DNA of 63,666 nt. Source: an uncultured beta proteobacterium. GTDB lineage: Bacteria > Pseudomonadota > Gammaproteobacteria > Burkholderiales > Burkholderiaceae. The stretch lies in assembly GCA_903889595.1 (NCBI GenBank), contig CAISYI010000016.1, positions 1-63,666 on the forward strand. Direction: 5' to 3'. This document shows positions 8,861 through 17,997 of the stretch, one piece after another; position 1 is the first letter of the stretch, and each line of letters starts with the position of its first letter. Both the position numbers and the translations under genes were made by a program. The notes under the pieces are model-generated. The model did no database searches. It saw only the letters and a program-made list of their open reading frames with translations, and was not told the DNA's origin.

Positions 8861-10069
8861 TTAATTTTGTTGCAGTTGTTTAGACAGGTCTACAGCCGTT
8901 TCTAGCATGACTCGCTTGGCAATGCCAGGTAAGTCTTTTTTGAGCTCTTCCTGACCTTGTTCAGTCATATATTCGCCGAGATAACGTGCGCGTTCAATTA
9001 TTTTTTGACCAATTGGTAAACGAATATTTTCATAGGCAGATAAGGCCTGAGCATTCGCTCCATACTGATCTATTACATCACATAAGCACATTGCATCCTC
9101 TGCTGCTTTTGATACACCCATCCCGACATGAGGTCTGGCAACGAAGCTAGCATCTCCCATCAAACCAACTCGATTAAAAGCAATCTTTTCAGAGTAAACG
9201 TCATAAATTGCTTGGAAAAACACTAAGGCAGTTTTTTCTAAAAGCTCAGCCCATTGCGGAGCAAGGGTTTTTCTGGCGGCTTCACGAATGGTTGCAATAT
9301 TTTTCCAACTCACTTTAATCGGAGAAATACCCTGAGGATAATAATTGCCATCAGCATCTGTTAATAAATTAACTAACTCAGCATCATTTGTTTTACGGTA
9401 CCAAACAAAGTTGTAACGACGCTGACCTGTTTGAATATTATTATTTAATCCTGCTACTGGGTAACCTAATATTTGCTCACCCGGTGGTAGTCCAAATCCA
9501 AAAGTTTCAAACAAGGTAGAAAGAGAGAGTTTACTGAGAAGGTGCTCGTCACAAACACCTCGCCAAGCTACATAACCAGCGTATTCTGGCACGATATTAG
9601 GTGCTAATAGATGACGAACGGAAGATCGAAGTCCGTCCGATGCAATGACTAGATCTCCGGTGTAAGAAGTGCCATCTTCACAATTTACTGTTGCACTATT
9701 CTCATCTTGATCAAGTGCTTTGATTGATTTACCATCAAGATATAAATGACTGGGTAAGTTTTCTTTTAGAAGATGGTAAAGCTTACTCCAGGAGGTCAAA
9801 ATTTGAGGTAAGGTCATTTCTGCAATGTCGCCGCCTAATTGATCTAGAGTGACGCGACGATCTACGTGAATCCCGATATTGTTATCCGTTTTAATTCCGC
9901 ATAAGGTAAGAGCTTGCATAAGACTTGGATGGGTGACTATGCCAGCACCCCTGCCATCTAAAGATCCCACGACTTTTTCTAATAAGGTTACTTCATGACC
10001 ACGTTGATGCAGTAAATTTGCGGCAAATAATCCGCCGAGTGAACCACCTACAATAATAATTTTTGCCAT
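8861..10069 (-). CDS. FAD-dependent aromatic monooxygenase, 2,6-dihydroxypyridine hydroxylase-like
   Basis: Single-component flavoprotein hydroxylase of 402 residues. Visible: an N-terminal Rossmann GGSLGGLFAANLL motif (residues 8-20), the DG fingerprint DLVIASDGLRSSVR near residue 148, and the second FAD motif GLMGDASFVARPHVGMG near residue 306. The last motif resembles 2,6-dihydroxypyridine 3-hydroxylase more than the salicylate- or 4-hydroxybenzoate-hydroxylase groups. Such enzymes hydroxylate an electron-rich ring with NAD(P)H and O2. It is third in a leftward unit after a TetR gene and a VOC gene, opposite a molybdenum hydroxylase, a pairing seen in N-heterocycle breakdown. The substrate assignment is an inference. 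Confidence 0.75.
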   Translation of the reverse strand: MAKIIIVGGSLGGLFAANLLHQRGHEVTLLEKVVGSLDGRGAGIVTHPSLMQALTLCGIKTDNNIGIHVDRRVTLDQLGGDIAEMTLPQILTSWSKLYHLLKENLPSHLYLDGKSIKALDQDENSATVNCEDGTSYTGDLVIASDGLRSSVRHLLAPNIVPEYAGYVAWRGVCDEHLLSKLSLSTLFETFGFGLPPGEQILGYPVAGLNNNIQTGQRRYNFVWYRKTNDAELVNLLTDADGNYYPQGISPIKVSWKNIATIREAARKTLAPQWAELLEKTALVFFQAIYDVYSEKIAFNRVGLMGDASFVARPHVGMGVSKAAEDAMCLCDVIDQYGANAQALSAYENIRLPIGQKIIERARYLGEYMTEQGQEELKKDLPGIAKRVMLETAVDLSKQLQQN

Positions 10070-10078
10070 AAATAGTGA

Positions 10079-10564
10079 TTAATTTGTTGAATGTGAAGCG
10101 TTTGTTAATTTACTATCTAAATCAGTTCTTTCATGAGCTGGGTAATTTAGCTCAATCGTGATTCCATTTGGATCCTCAAGAAATAATTGATGTAATTTGA
10201 TTGTTGGAACTAAGCGTTCTCTAAACGGCACCTGGTGAAGTTGCAGATGAGTTAACATCTTTTCTAATCCGGTAGCGTAAAACGCAATATGATCAATTGC
10301 ACCCGAACCTTTAAGGGAAGGCATTTCTTTATCACCCAGGTAATCAATCAAGCCACTCGGGTCGTTCACATCAATCTCTACAATGTGAACCACAGCATTT
10401 AAGTAATTATTTAGGTCAGCATCAGCTTTATACATCCAATATCCAGGAAAAGGAAAATCAGGTCTGGGACCAGGTACCAAACCCAAAATTGTTCCAAAAA
10501 AATTCTTCGTTGCATTTGCATCTGGACTACGAATTGCAAGATGATTAATAATGAATTCACTCAT
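10079..10564 (-). CDS. VOC-superfamily (glyoxalase/extradiol dioxygenase fold) protein
   Basis: 161 residues from the ATG at 10564, chosen because AGGAGAAG lies just upstream; an in-frame ATG at 10597 adds a poorly conserved basic stretch. The probable metal ligands of the VOC fold are visible: His in INHLAIR near the N terminus, His in DHIAFYA near residue 85 and Glu in GITIELNY near residue 140. Proteins of this type may be isomerases, lyases or small ring-cleavage enzymes. The neighbouring hydroxylase suggests a role in the same aromatic pathway. It overlaps the end of the TetR gene by eight bases. Confidence 0.75.
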   Translation of the reverse strand: MSEFIINHLAIRSPDANATKNFFGTILGLVPGPRPDFPFPGYWMYKADADLNNYLNAVVHIVEIDVNDPSGLIDYLGDKEMPSLKGSGAIDHIAFYATGLEKMLTHLQLHQVPFRERLVPTIKLHQLFLEDPNGITIELNYPAHERTDLDSKLTNASHSTN

Positions 10565-11252
10565 GGTATTTCTTCTCCTGTAATAAATGTTGTGCACTCA
10601 ATAAATATGATTCCACGCGATCTTTAATGATGTCTTCGTCGCTCATCTGGTTCGTTTCAGACTGGAAGGATGCACCATAAATCCAACGTCTTACTCCTAA
10701 ATAAAAAATGCCACCATGGAGTCCTAATAGCAACTCCATTTCTTTTTCGGAACTGACTCGCTCTGATTTGAAATTACAATATTTCCTCGTCTCTAAGATA
10801 AGTAAGGGAAGTATCTTTGTATTTAGTAATTTAAAAAAGCGATCACTAAAAAGTTTGTCAGATAATCCTGAGAAAATTAAAATTCGGACAAAATCGTGCG
10901 TAAGAATCGTTTTTGCATAATCGATATAAAACTCAACAAATTTTGATTCTGTTGATTTCTCGTTATCTGATAGTAAGTTTTGCCATTCAGGCTTCCAACG
11001 ATCAACAACTACTTCCTGATAAACGCGTTCCACTAAATCCGCTTTGGTTGGAAAATAATGATAGAGAAGGGTGTGTGTAATTCCTAAGTCTTCGGTCAAC
11101 GTTCGTAATTGACCATCGAAACCATGTTTTGCAAAAAACTCAATAGCGTGATTAACAATTTGTCTTTCACGTTTTTCTGGACTCATCCTCTTTGGATAAA
11201 ACCCTTCTTTGATTTCGGGAGAGGATGTTTCCTCACTAGGGTGAATTTGCAT
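10557..11252 (-). CDS. TetR/AcrR-family transcriptional regulator (paralogue of the regulator at 57858)
   Basis: 231 residues, with the TetR helix-turn-helix near residues 30-75 (helix segment THTLLYHYFPTKADLVERVYQEV). The C-terminal ligand domain ends with a YLGVRRWIYG stretch. It shares an unusually similar layout with the TetR protein at 57858-58538, including ERVYQEV followed by RWxPxW and a late RRWI motif, so the two are paralogues. It is transcribed divergently from the molybdenum hydroxylase genes, with a 114-base shared promoter region holding an inverted repeat (11301-11318) that is a candidate operator. Confidence 0.88.
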   Translation of the reverse strand: MQIHPSEETSSPEIKEGFYPKRMSPEKRERQIVNHAIEFFAKHGFDGQLRTLTEDLGITHTLLYHYFPTKADLVERVYQEVVVDRWKPEWQNLLSDNEKSTESKFVEFYIDYAKTILTHDFVRILIFSGLSDKLFSDRFFKLLNTKILPLLILETRKYCNFKSERVSSEKEMELLLGLHGGIFYLGVRRWIYGASFQSETNQMSDEDIIKDRVESYLLSAQHLLQEKKYHE

Positions 11253-11300
11253 ACGACGAATCAGGGTTTACACGAATAGGTTCTTATTGAGCATTTGTTA

Positions 11301-11318
11301 AATAATAACAGTATTATT
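11301..11318. promoter_or_regulatory. Candidate TetR operator between divergent units
   Basis: Perfect inverted repeat AATAATA-ACAG-TATTATT with 7-base arms, centred in the gap between the TetR gene and the molybdenum hydroxylase genes. Position, size and symmetry fit a TetR operator; binding is inferred. Confidence 0.5.
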
Positions 11319-11366
11319 AGCTAAATTAAATCTTTTCAAGCTATCAATCATAATTTTGGAGAAAGA

Positions 11367-12245
11367 ATGAAAGCAGCAGCATTTGATTACCGTAAAGTAC
11401 AGACGATTGATCAAGCTATCGGTTTATTACAAGATTTTGGTGATAATGCAAAGTTAATTGCAGGTGGTCAAAGTTTATTACCTTCCTTGAATATGCGATT
11501 GTCAGCACCTGAATTATTAATTGATTTAAATGGCGTCGATGAATTAAAAGGCATTCAAGTCAAAACGGAAAATAATCAAGAAATTATTTTCTTGGGTGCT
11601 ATGGCGACTCATACAGAGATTGAAGATTCTGCTTTGGTGGCAGAGAAATTACCACTTTTGAAAAAGGCCGTTCCCCACATCGCCCACCGTGCAATTCGAA
11701 ATCTTGGCACTTGGGGTGGTTCCATTGTTTATGGAGATCCTGCCGCGGAATGGCCAGCCTGTGCAATTGCCCTTGGTGGAGTCATGGTGATTGCTGGGCC
11801 AGAGGGACGGCGTAAGATTGCTGCGAAAGACTTTTTTATTGATTTGTACACCACAGATTTGCAAGCTAATGAAATTTTGTTAGGAACTGAATTTACGCTC
11901 TCAAAATTACAAACGAAAGATTATTTTGATGAGTTAGCAAGAAGACATGGCGATTATGCGATTGCTGGCTTAACAGTTCAAATAGAACATCTTGATGATG
12001 TGATTAAAGCTGCCCGAATTGTTTATTTTTCTATTGCATCCACCCCAATTATTGCTGCTCAGGCACAAACTTTACTGGTGGGTACCTCACTGCAAAAAAT
12101 TAATCATCCTGATTTGATTTCGCAGTGTCAAACTGCTGTTCGCTCTGAAATTCAGACGATGTCTGATTTAACTAACTCCGCCAAAATGAAAACGCATTTG
12201 ATTGGTGTGTTGATTGAAAGAGCCTTAGTTTCTCTTGCAAAATAA
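11367..12245 (+). CDS. Molybdenum hydroxylase FAD-binding (medium) subunit, CoxM/XdhB type
   Basis: 292-residue FAD subunit of a xanthine-dehydrogenase-family hydroxylase. The FAD-binding motif AGGQSLLPSLNMRL (near residue 33) and NLGTWGGSIVYGDPAAEWP (near residue 112) are visible. It lacks the extra 4Fe-4S insertion of 4-hydroxybenzoyl-CoA reductase. It is the first gene of a three-gene set (FAD, 2Fe-2S, Mo subunits) that hydroxylates a carbon next to a ring nitrogen or similar using water. The ribosome binding site GGAG is eight bases before the ATG. Confidence 0.9.
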   Translation: MKAAAFDYRKVQTIDQAIGLLQDFGDNAKLIAGGQSLLPSLNMRLSAPELLIDLNGVDELKGIQVKTENNQEIIFLGAMATHTEIEDSALVAEKLPLLKKAVPHIAHRAIRNLGTWGGSIVYGDPAAEWPACAIALGGVMVIAGPEGRRKIAAKDFFIDLYTTDLQANEILLGTEFTLSKLQTKDYFDELARRHGDYAIAGLTVQIEHLDDVIKAARIVYFSIASTPIIAAQAQTLLVGTSLQKINHPDLISQCQTAVRSEIQTMSDLTNSAKMKTHLIGVLIERALVSLAK

Positions 12246-12281
12246 TTATTACTTTATCTACTTCAACCTAGAAAATTCTAT

Positions 12282-12776
12282 ATGTCACAAAAAACAACAA
12301 TTCGTATGACCTTGAATGGTCAGGTCATTACAACTGAAGTTGAACCAAGGCAGCATTTGGTTGATTTTTTGCGCGATGACCAATTTTTAACTGGCTCACA
12401 CCTAGGTTGCGAGCAGGGCGCTTGCGGCGCTTGTACCTTGAAATTGAACGGAAAAATCGTACGCGGTTGTCTAGTTCTAGCTGTTCAAGCTGATCAAGGA
12501 ACTGTGGAGACTATTGAGGGACTGACAGCCTCTGGAAACTTCAAAGATCTTCAGCAGGCTTTCTTAAAGTTTAATGCTTTGCAATGTGGTTTCTGTACCT
12601 CTGGGATGCTTCTTGCTGCAGCAGAGTTAATAGAACAAAAACCATTGGCAACAAGAGAAGAAGTGCGTGAATGGATTTCAGGAAATTACTGTCGTTGCAC
12701 AGGCTATCAAGCCATTGTTGATGCAATTTGTTTTGTGTTAGAAGAACGACTTGCTGAAGTTGTTCATCAGTCTTGA
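12282..12776 (+). CDS. Molybdenum hydroxylase 2Fe-2S (small) subunit
   Basis: 164 residues carrying two [2Fe-2S] clusters. The plant-ferredoxin-type site uses C43, C48, C51 and C63 (CEQGACGAC). The helical-bundle site uses C102, C105, C137 and C139 (CGFC and CRC). All eight cysteines are present, so the subunit is probably functional. It passes electrons from the molybdenum centre to the FAD subunit encoded upstream. Confidence 0.93.
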   Translation: MSQKTTIRMTLNGQVITTEVEPRQHLVDFLRDDQFLTGSHLGCEQGACGACTLKLNGKIVRGCLVLAVQADQGTVETIEGLTASGNFKDLQQAFLKFNALQCGFCTSGMLLAAAELIEQKPLATREEVREWISGNYCRCTGYQAIVDAICFVLEERLAEVVHQS

Positions 12777-12793
12777 ATGGATAAGGAATCATC

Positions 12794-15184
12794 GTGAATA
12801 AACCTAGTGAAATACAAGAAAAATTAAGTCCAGTAACCAGTGAGCAGCGCTATATTGGCATGAGCGAACCACGCCATGGCGCTAAAAGACTAACTGAAGG
12901 TAATGGTAAATACATAGATGATCTTTCTTTGCCTAAAATGGCACATGTAGTTTATTGGCGCTCGCCAGTAGCACATATGAAAATTTTAAAAATCATTAAG
13001 GAACATGCGTTAAAGATGCCAGGTGTGATTGCAGTGGTAGACGGTAATGAGCTGGCTACAATCTGTAAACCATGGGTTGCTACATTGAGTCATTTGGCTG
13101 GAATGAAATCAGCTCCACAATATCCACTTGCCATCGATCGTGCATGTTGGCAGGGTGAGCCTGTAGTGGCTGTAGTGGCAAAGACTCGTGCACAAGCTGA
13201 AGACGCTTTGCCATTCGTGGAAGTGGAGTGGGAGGATTTACCTGCCCTGTTAGATATGCAAGCTGCACTAGATCCAAACTCTACGATTATTCATCCTGAT
13301 TTGGGAGATAACATTTGTTTTAAACGGACTTTAGACACGGGTGATGTTGATGCTCAGTTTGCTAAAGCTGACGTAGTCGCCTCTGCAGAGTTTCGTTTTG
13401 GTAGACATACTGGTGTTACCTTAGAGCCGCGTTGCCAAATCGCAGATTTTGGAGCAGATGGACGTTTAACTGTTTATCACTCATTTCAAGCACCCCATAT
13501 GATGCAAGATTTGTATTGTCGTCAGTTTGATTTAGTGGAATCAGATGTTCGCGTGATTTGTCATGATGTGGGTGGCTCTTTTGGTATTAAGGTTCATGCC
13601 TACCCAGATGATTTTGCTACCGTTGGTTTATCTATTATGCTCAAACGTCCAATAAAGTTTGTAGCTGATCGATTAGAGTCTTACCTGAGTGATATTCATG
13701 CAAGAGAACATATTATTCAAGGAAAAATTGCGGTTACTAAAGAAGGACAAATCCTAGCTTTTGAAATCGATGATCTGACTGGGATTGGGCCTTATTCTAT
13801 GTTCCCAAGAACGAGTGCAATTGAGGGTAATCAAGTTGTTAATTTAGTCGGTGGACCTTATAAACATCTGCAATATCGCGCTAATTTAAATGTGGTATTT
13901 CAAAATAAAACACCCACCTGTCAGTACAGGGGTGTAGGCCATCCGATTGCTTGCGCTGTAACTGAAGGTCTCGTTGATCTTGCTGCCATGCAATTAAAGA
14001 TGGATCCACTAGAGATTAGAAAATTAAATGTGATTCCTGATGATGCCTATCCTTACACTGGTGCTTCAGGTATCAAGCTTGAAGTGCTCTCTCATGAGCA
14101 GTGTCTGGCAAAGCTAGAAGATCTGATGGATTATGCAAGCCTAAGGAAAGAGCAAGAGGAGCTTCGTAGTCGGGGAATTTACCGCGGTATTGGGATTGCC
14201 ACCTTGATTGAACTTACGAACCCAAGCCCTGCATTTTATGGTGTTGGGGGAGCTAGAATCGCTTCACAAGATGGCGCTACCATTCGCTTAGATCCATCAG
14301 GTGTAATCTCTGTGGCAGTGAGTGTCGGTGAACAAGGGCAAGGGAATGAAGCGATCTTTGCGCAGATTGCAGCGGATGCGGTTGGTTTGCCGATTGAGCA
14401 CGTTCGACTCGTTACCAGTGATACTAGTGTAACTCCTTATGGTGGTGGAACTTGGGCTTCTAGAGGAGCTGGTATTGGTGGTGAAGCAGTATTGCTCGCA
14501 GGTCTTGCGTTAAAAGAAAATATTTTAAAAATTGCAGCTGCGATGCTTCAAGTCGAAGCCTCTACGCTAGCTTTGAAACAAGGAAAAGTCATTGACAGAA
14601 TGACCAACGCTGAAAAACTTCCTTTGAGTGAAATCGGCCGAGTTGGTTATTTCAGAACTGATACCTTGCCAAAAGATCTTCAGGCAGATTTAACAGTAAC
14701 ACGGCATTATTCGCAAAAAGACTATCCATTTATCTTTACTAATGGAGTGCAAGCTTCTTATGTTGAAGTTGATACGAATACCGGTTTTGTGAAGCTTTTA
14801 AAGCATTGGGCAGTGGAGGATTGTGGTCGTGTAATAAATCCAATGTTAGTAGATGAACAAATGCGTGGAGCAATCGTACAAGGAATTGGTGGGGCACTAT
14901 TTGAGGAATGTTTATATGACGACATGGGTCAAATGATCAATGGCAATATGGCTGATTATTTAGTACCAATGGCCGCCGAGATGCCAGATATCGAGGTTGC
15001 CCACGTTCAGACTCCGACCAAGTCTTCCTTGTTAGGCGCTAAGGGTGCTGGTGAAGCAGGAACAGCTGGTGCTCCTGGGGCAGTAATTAACGCGATTAAT
15101 GATGCCTTAGCTCCGTTTAATGTGCATAGTTTTGATCAGCCCCTTACTCCAGAGAAGATTCTGAAAGCCCTGGGGACAATCTGA
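12794..15184 (+). CDS. Molybdenum hydroxylase catalytic (large) subunit, CoxL/XdhC type
   Basis: 796-residue molybdopterin-cytosine-dinucleotide-type subunit with a GTG start at 12794. Visible: an RHGAKRLTEGNGKYIDD opening typical of the family, a GGSFGIK segment, YRGVGHPIACAVTEGL, GEQGQGNEAIFAQ, and the C-terminal GAKGAGEAGTAGAPGAV stretch with the invariant catalytic Glu. It lacks the CO-dehydrogenase active-site loop (VAYRCSFR). The substrate is unknown; the neighbouring dihydroxypyridine-hydroxylase-like gene suggests an N-heteroaromatic compound. Confidence 0.9.
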   Translation: MNKPSEIQEKLSPVTSEQRYIGMSEPRHGAKRLTEGNGKYIDDLSLPKMAHVVYWRSPVAHMKILKIIKEHALKMPGVIAVVDGNELATICKPWVATLSHLAGMKSAPQYPLAIDRACWQGEPVVAVVAKTRAQAEDALPFVEVEWEDLPALLDMQAALDPNSTIIHPDLGDNICFKRTLDTGDVDAQFAKADVVASAEFRFGRHTGVTLEPRCQIADFGADGRLTVYHSFQAPHMMQDLYCRQFDLVESDVRVICHDVGGSFGIKVHAYPDDFATVGLSIMLKRPIKFVADRLESYLSDIHAREHIIQGKIAVTKEGQILAFEIDDLTGIGPYSMFPRTSAIEGNQVVNLVGGPYKHLQYRANLNVVFQNKTPTCQYRGVGHPIACAVTEGLVDLAAMQLKMDPLEIRKLNVIPDDAYPYTGASGIKLEVLSHEQCLAKLEDLMDYASLRKEQEELRSRGIYRGIGIATLIELTNPSPAFYGVGGARIASQDGATIRLDPSGVISVAVSVGEQGQGNEAIFAQIAADAVGLPIEHVRLVTSDTSVTPYGGGTWASRGAGIGGEAVLLAGLALKENILKIAAAMLQVEASTLALKQGKVIDRMTNAEKLPLSEIGRVGYFRTDTLPKDLQADLTVTRHYSQKDYPFIFTNGVQASYVEVDTNTGFVKLLKHWAVEDCGRVINPMLVDEQMRGAIVQGIGGALFEECLYDDMGQMINGNMADYLVPMAAEMPDIEVAHVQTPTKSSLLGAKGAGEAGTAGAPGAVINAINDALAPFNVHSFDQPLTPEKILKALGTI

Positions 15185-15234
15185 TTTAGGGCATTGAGCA
15201 AACGTCAGAAGTTGAATATTTAGTCAGATGAAAG

Positions 15235-15693
15235 CTATTCGCTAGTAGGGATAGTTTTCATTGATGTATCAAAAAAACTAGTAGCTTCTAAATCCAACAC
15301 CTCAATATTGGATTGGTTGAATACTTGCCAACGCCACTTTAATATTCCCATATGAGGTTTGCTGTTAGAGAACCTTTGATCAATTACAGTAGTTTGCACG
15401 AACAACTCATCACCGGGTCGAACTGGTGCTGGCCAGCGAAGATATGCCAACCCAGGCGAGCCATTAGACTCTGAGCCATTCAATATTTCATTAGCAACTA
15501 ATTTCATGGCAATGCCACAAGTCATCCAACCACTACCAATAAGACCTTGAAAAGGACCTGTTTTTGCAGCTTCAATATTCGTATGAAACCATTGAGGATC
15601 GTAAGCTTTTGCAAACTGGATGATTTCTTCCTCAGTCACTTTGAAAGAACTAGTTTTTAAAACTAAATCTACATGAAAGTCAGCAAATTTCAT
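15235..15693 (-). CDS. MaoC-family hydratase/dehydratase
   Basis: 152-residue hot-dog-fold protein with the hydratase motif AYDPQWFH near residue 30, containing the catalytic Asp and His five residues apart. MaoC proteins hydrate enoyl-CoA esters, or dehydrate the 3-hydroxy forms. It is the last gene of the leftward box operon and its start abuts the stop of the enoyl-CoA hydratase gene, so it probably acts on a CoA ester of the ring-cleavage product or on a side product. Confidence 0.82.
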   Translation of the reverse strand: MKFADFHVDLVLKTSSFKVTEEEIIQFAKAYDPQWFHTNIEAAKTGPFQGLIGSGWMTCGIAMKLVANEILNGSESNGSPGLAYLRWPAPVRPGDELFVQTTVIDQRFSNSKPHMGILKWRWQVFNQSNIEVLDLEATSFFDTSMKTIPTSE

Positions 15694-16499
15694 TAAATTT
15701 TTTCTTTACTAAATAGTGGTTTTGTTTTTTCTTGAACTGCTTTTAGTCCTACTTTCACATCACTACCTGCGAAACCTAAAATTTCTAATGTAAGTGAATG
15801 TTCAAATGCTGGCCATGCAGCTCTTAACCAATGGTTTAGAGAACGTTTAGTAAATGCTAAGGCGGATGGACTGCCACTTGCTAAAGTGGCTGCAACCTCA
15901 CGTGCTTTTGTCAGCAAGTCTTCGTCAGGTACCACAAGACTTACAAGTCCAATTCGTTCAGCTTCAACACCGTCGATGGTGTTGCACATCAATAAATGGT
16001 ATTTTGCTTTAGCCATGCCGCAAAGAAGAGGCCATATTACAGCAGCATGATCGCCAGCAGCTACACCTAACTTTGTGTGACCATCAATGATCTTTGCTTT
16101 AGTGCCTGCGATTGAAATGTCAGCAAGTAAGGCGAGGGCTGCACCTGCACCTACTGCAGCACCATTTATCGCAGAAACAATTGGCACGTCACATTCAATC
16201 ATGCTTTGGACAAGCTCTCTTGCTTCACGTAAAACTCTAAGTCTTGCATCTTGCGAATTAATCATGCCCTCAACCATTGAGAAAGCACCCCCAGCGCAAA
16301 ATCCTTTACCTTCACTATGAATCAAAATGGCTCGCACAGAGGGATCTTGATTGAGTTTTGTAAAAATAGTTCCCAGGGCGGCGTGCATAGTGTCATCCGT
16401 CATTGGCATTCCGCCAGCAGGACCAATAATTAATTCAGCAACACCATTCGGTAAAATTTCTGCACGAAGATTAGGGCAGATCTCTAAGATTTCATTCAT
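15693..16499 (-). CDS. Enoyl-CoA hydratase/isomerase family protein
   Basis: 268-residue crotonase. The start at 16499 is chosen because AGGAG lies seven bases upstream; the longer form from 16514 would place the ATG before that site. The oxyanion-hole segments GKGFCAGGAFS (near residue 70) and GAAVGAGAALAL (near residue 116) are present, and the active-site loop has the HTKLGVAAGDHAAVIWP variant instead of the common hydratase form. It probably hydrates or isomerises a dehydroadipyl-CoA intermediate in lower benzoate metabolism. It overlaps the upstream dehydrogenase gene by eight bases. Confidence 0.85.
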   Translation of the reverse strand: MNEILEICPNLRAEILPNGVAELIIGPAGGMPMTDDTMHAALGTIFTKLNQDPSVRAILIHSEGKGFCAGGAFSMVEGMINSQDARLRVLREARELVQSMIECDVPIVSAINGAAVGAGAALALLADISIAGTKAKIIDGHTKLGVAAGDHAAVIWPLLCGMAKAKYHLLMCNTIDGVEAERIGLVSLVVPDEDLLTKAREVAATLASGSPSALAFTKRSLNHWLRAAWPAFEHSLTLEILGFAGSDVKVGLKAVQEKTKPLFSKEKI

Positions 16500-17997
16500 T
16501 GAGTAACTCCTCACAAGATTTTCTACGAAGCATTGGGCTCACACGATATCGTTCACCACGATAAAAGTCATCCATACTATCCAATAAAAATGCGATATCT
16601 GCGGCTGACCATTGCTCTAACCATTCGAAGGGACCCTGAGGATAGTTAACTCCTAAGCGCATCGCTTGATTCACCGCGTCATCAGTACAAACTCCTTGAT
16701 TCACCGCGTCACATGCCTCGTTAATTAACATGGCAATAGTTCTCGCAACAATCAGACCTGGAGAGTCAACGACCTTGATTGGCTGAATACCTAAAGTAAT
16801 TAAGAAATTTTCAACTGACTTCATTAACTCTTTAGTCGCTATGATGGAATGTGTCCATGCTAGATGCATACCGGCGTAGGGCGCAAAGGATTGGTCAATG
16901 AGTACTGCGTTATGATCCATTTCTGTGGCCATTAAGCCATCGGTGATGCGAATTTCAATCTGGTTATAGGCAATTCCAGACCAATCACTTTCTTCATCAA
17001 ATTCAAATTTTAAATTTAATGACTCTAATTGTTCACTAAAGAAGGTAATGAGAGGCTGATCACCATGTAAAACAATTTTTAGTTTTGAAGGAAGTGGTTT
17101 AGGATCTTGCACAGGGATGCTTGGTTTTACTGCATCGGCAGAATAATCATAAAAACCTCTGCCAGATTTTCTGCCAAAAAGTCCACCATCAACCAACTCT
17201 TTTTGGATCAATGAAGGTGTGAAGCGCTTGTCGAAAAAATTGGCTTCATAAACACTCGAGGTTACTGAAAAATTAGTGTCATGACCAATGAGATCCATGA
17301 GCTCGCAAGGTCCCATTTTAAATCCAGCTGATTTTAAACAACTATCGATTTCAAAAGGGCTGGCTACTTGCTCTTGCAACATGTTAAGTGCTTCGGCATA
17401 AAAAGGGCGCGCAATACGATTGACAATAAATCCTGGTGTGGATTTAGTATGTACGGGTACTTTTGACCAAGTTTGTGAAAGTGAAAAAATAGCGTTTGCA
17501 ACTTCAGGGTCGGTTTGTAAACCACTAACCACTTCTACTAGCTTCATGACGGGAACTGGATTGAAAAAATGCATACCAACGAGTCTTTGCGGATATTGCA
17601 AACCATTGGCAATCGCAGTCACTGAAATTGAAGATGTATTCGTTGCTAAAATACATTGTTCGCTCACAACTGACTCGAGTTGTTGAAACAGCATCCGTTT
17701 GACTTCAAGTTTCTCAACGATAGCTTCAATCACTAAAAGAGCATCTTTTGCCTCCGAGAGTTCCTGAATAGGTTGAATATTTTGCAAGGTGGTTTGCATT
17801 AATTCAGCGGACATTTTTCCCCGAGAAACTAAGTTTTCTAAACTTTTCGTCAAGGATTCAATCGCTTTGACATTGGCTCCTTCTTTAGCATCAAATAGTG
17901 CAACTTGATGCCCCGATTGAGCCGCTACTTGAGCGATACCTGTGCCCATAATGCCGGCACCAATGACCAGGATTTTTCCCTGTGATAAATCAATCAT
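16492..17997 (-). CDS. 3-hydroxyacyl-CoA dehydrogenase, PaaH-like
   Basis: 501 residues; oxidises 3-hydroxyacyl-CoA (here probably 3-hydroxyadipyl-CoA or its dehydro form) to the 3-oxoacyl-CoA with NAD. The NAD-binding motif GAGIMGTGIAQVAAQSG is at residues 13-29, the catalytic-domain segment GMHFFNPVPVMKLVEVV is near residue 138, and NRIARPFYAEAL follows. A second C-terminal 3HCDH domain (AMRLGVNYPQGPFEWLEQ near residue 455) makes it the long PaaH type. Overlaps the upstream hydratase gene by four bases. Confidence 0.9.
   Translation of the reverse strand: MIDLSQGKILVIGAGIMGTGIAQVAAQSGHQVALFDAKEGANVKAIESLTKSLENLVSRGKMSAELMQTTLQNIQPIQELSEAKDALLVIEAIVEKLEVKRMLFQQLESVVSEQCILATNTSSISVTAIANGLQYPQRLVGMHFFNPVPVMKLVEVVSGLQTDPEVANAIFSLSQTWSKVPVHTKSTPGFIVNRIARPFYAEALNMLQEQVASPFEIDSCLKSAGFKMGPCELMDLIGHDTNFSVTSSVYEANFFDKRFTPSLIQKELVDGGLFGRKSGRGFYDYSADAVKPSIPVQDPKPLPSKLKIVLHGDQPLITFFSEQLESLNLKFEFDEESDWSGIAYNQIEIRITDGLMATEMDHNAVLIDQSFAPYAGMHLAWTHSIIATKELMKSVENFLITLGIQPIKVVDSPGLIVARTIAMLINEACDAVNQGVCTDDAVNQAMRLGVNYPQGPFEWLEQWSAADIAFLLDSMDDFYRGERYRVSPMLRRKSCEELLNE

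Noticed and set aside
11367-15184. 4-hydroxybenzoyl-CoA reductase (HcrABC)
   Set aside because: The FAD subunit is 292 residues and lacks the extra 4Fe-4S insertion of HcrB, and there is no anaerobic aromatic gene nearby.
12794-15184. Aerobic carbon monoxide dehydrogenase large subunit
   Set aside because: The characteristic active-site loop VAYRCSFR is absent; the corresponding region reads YRGVGHPIA.
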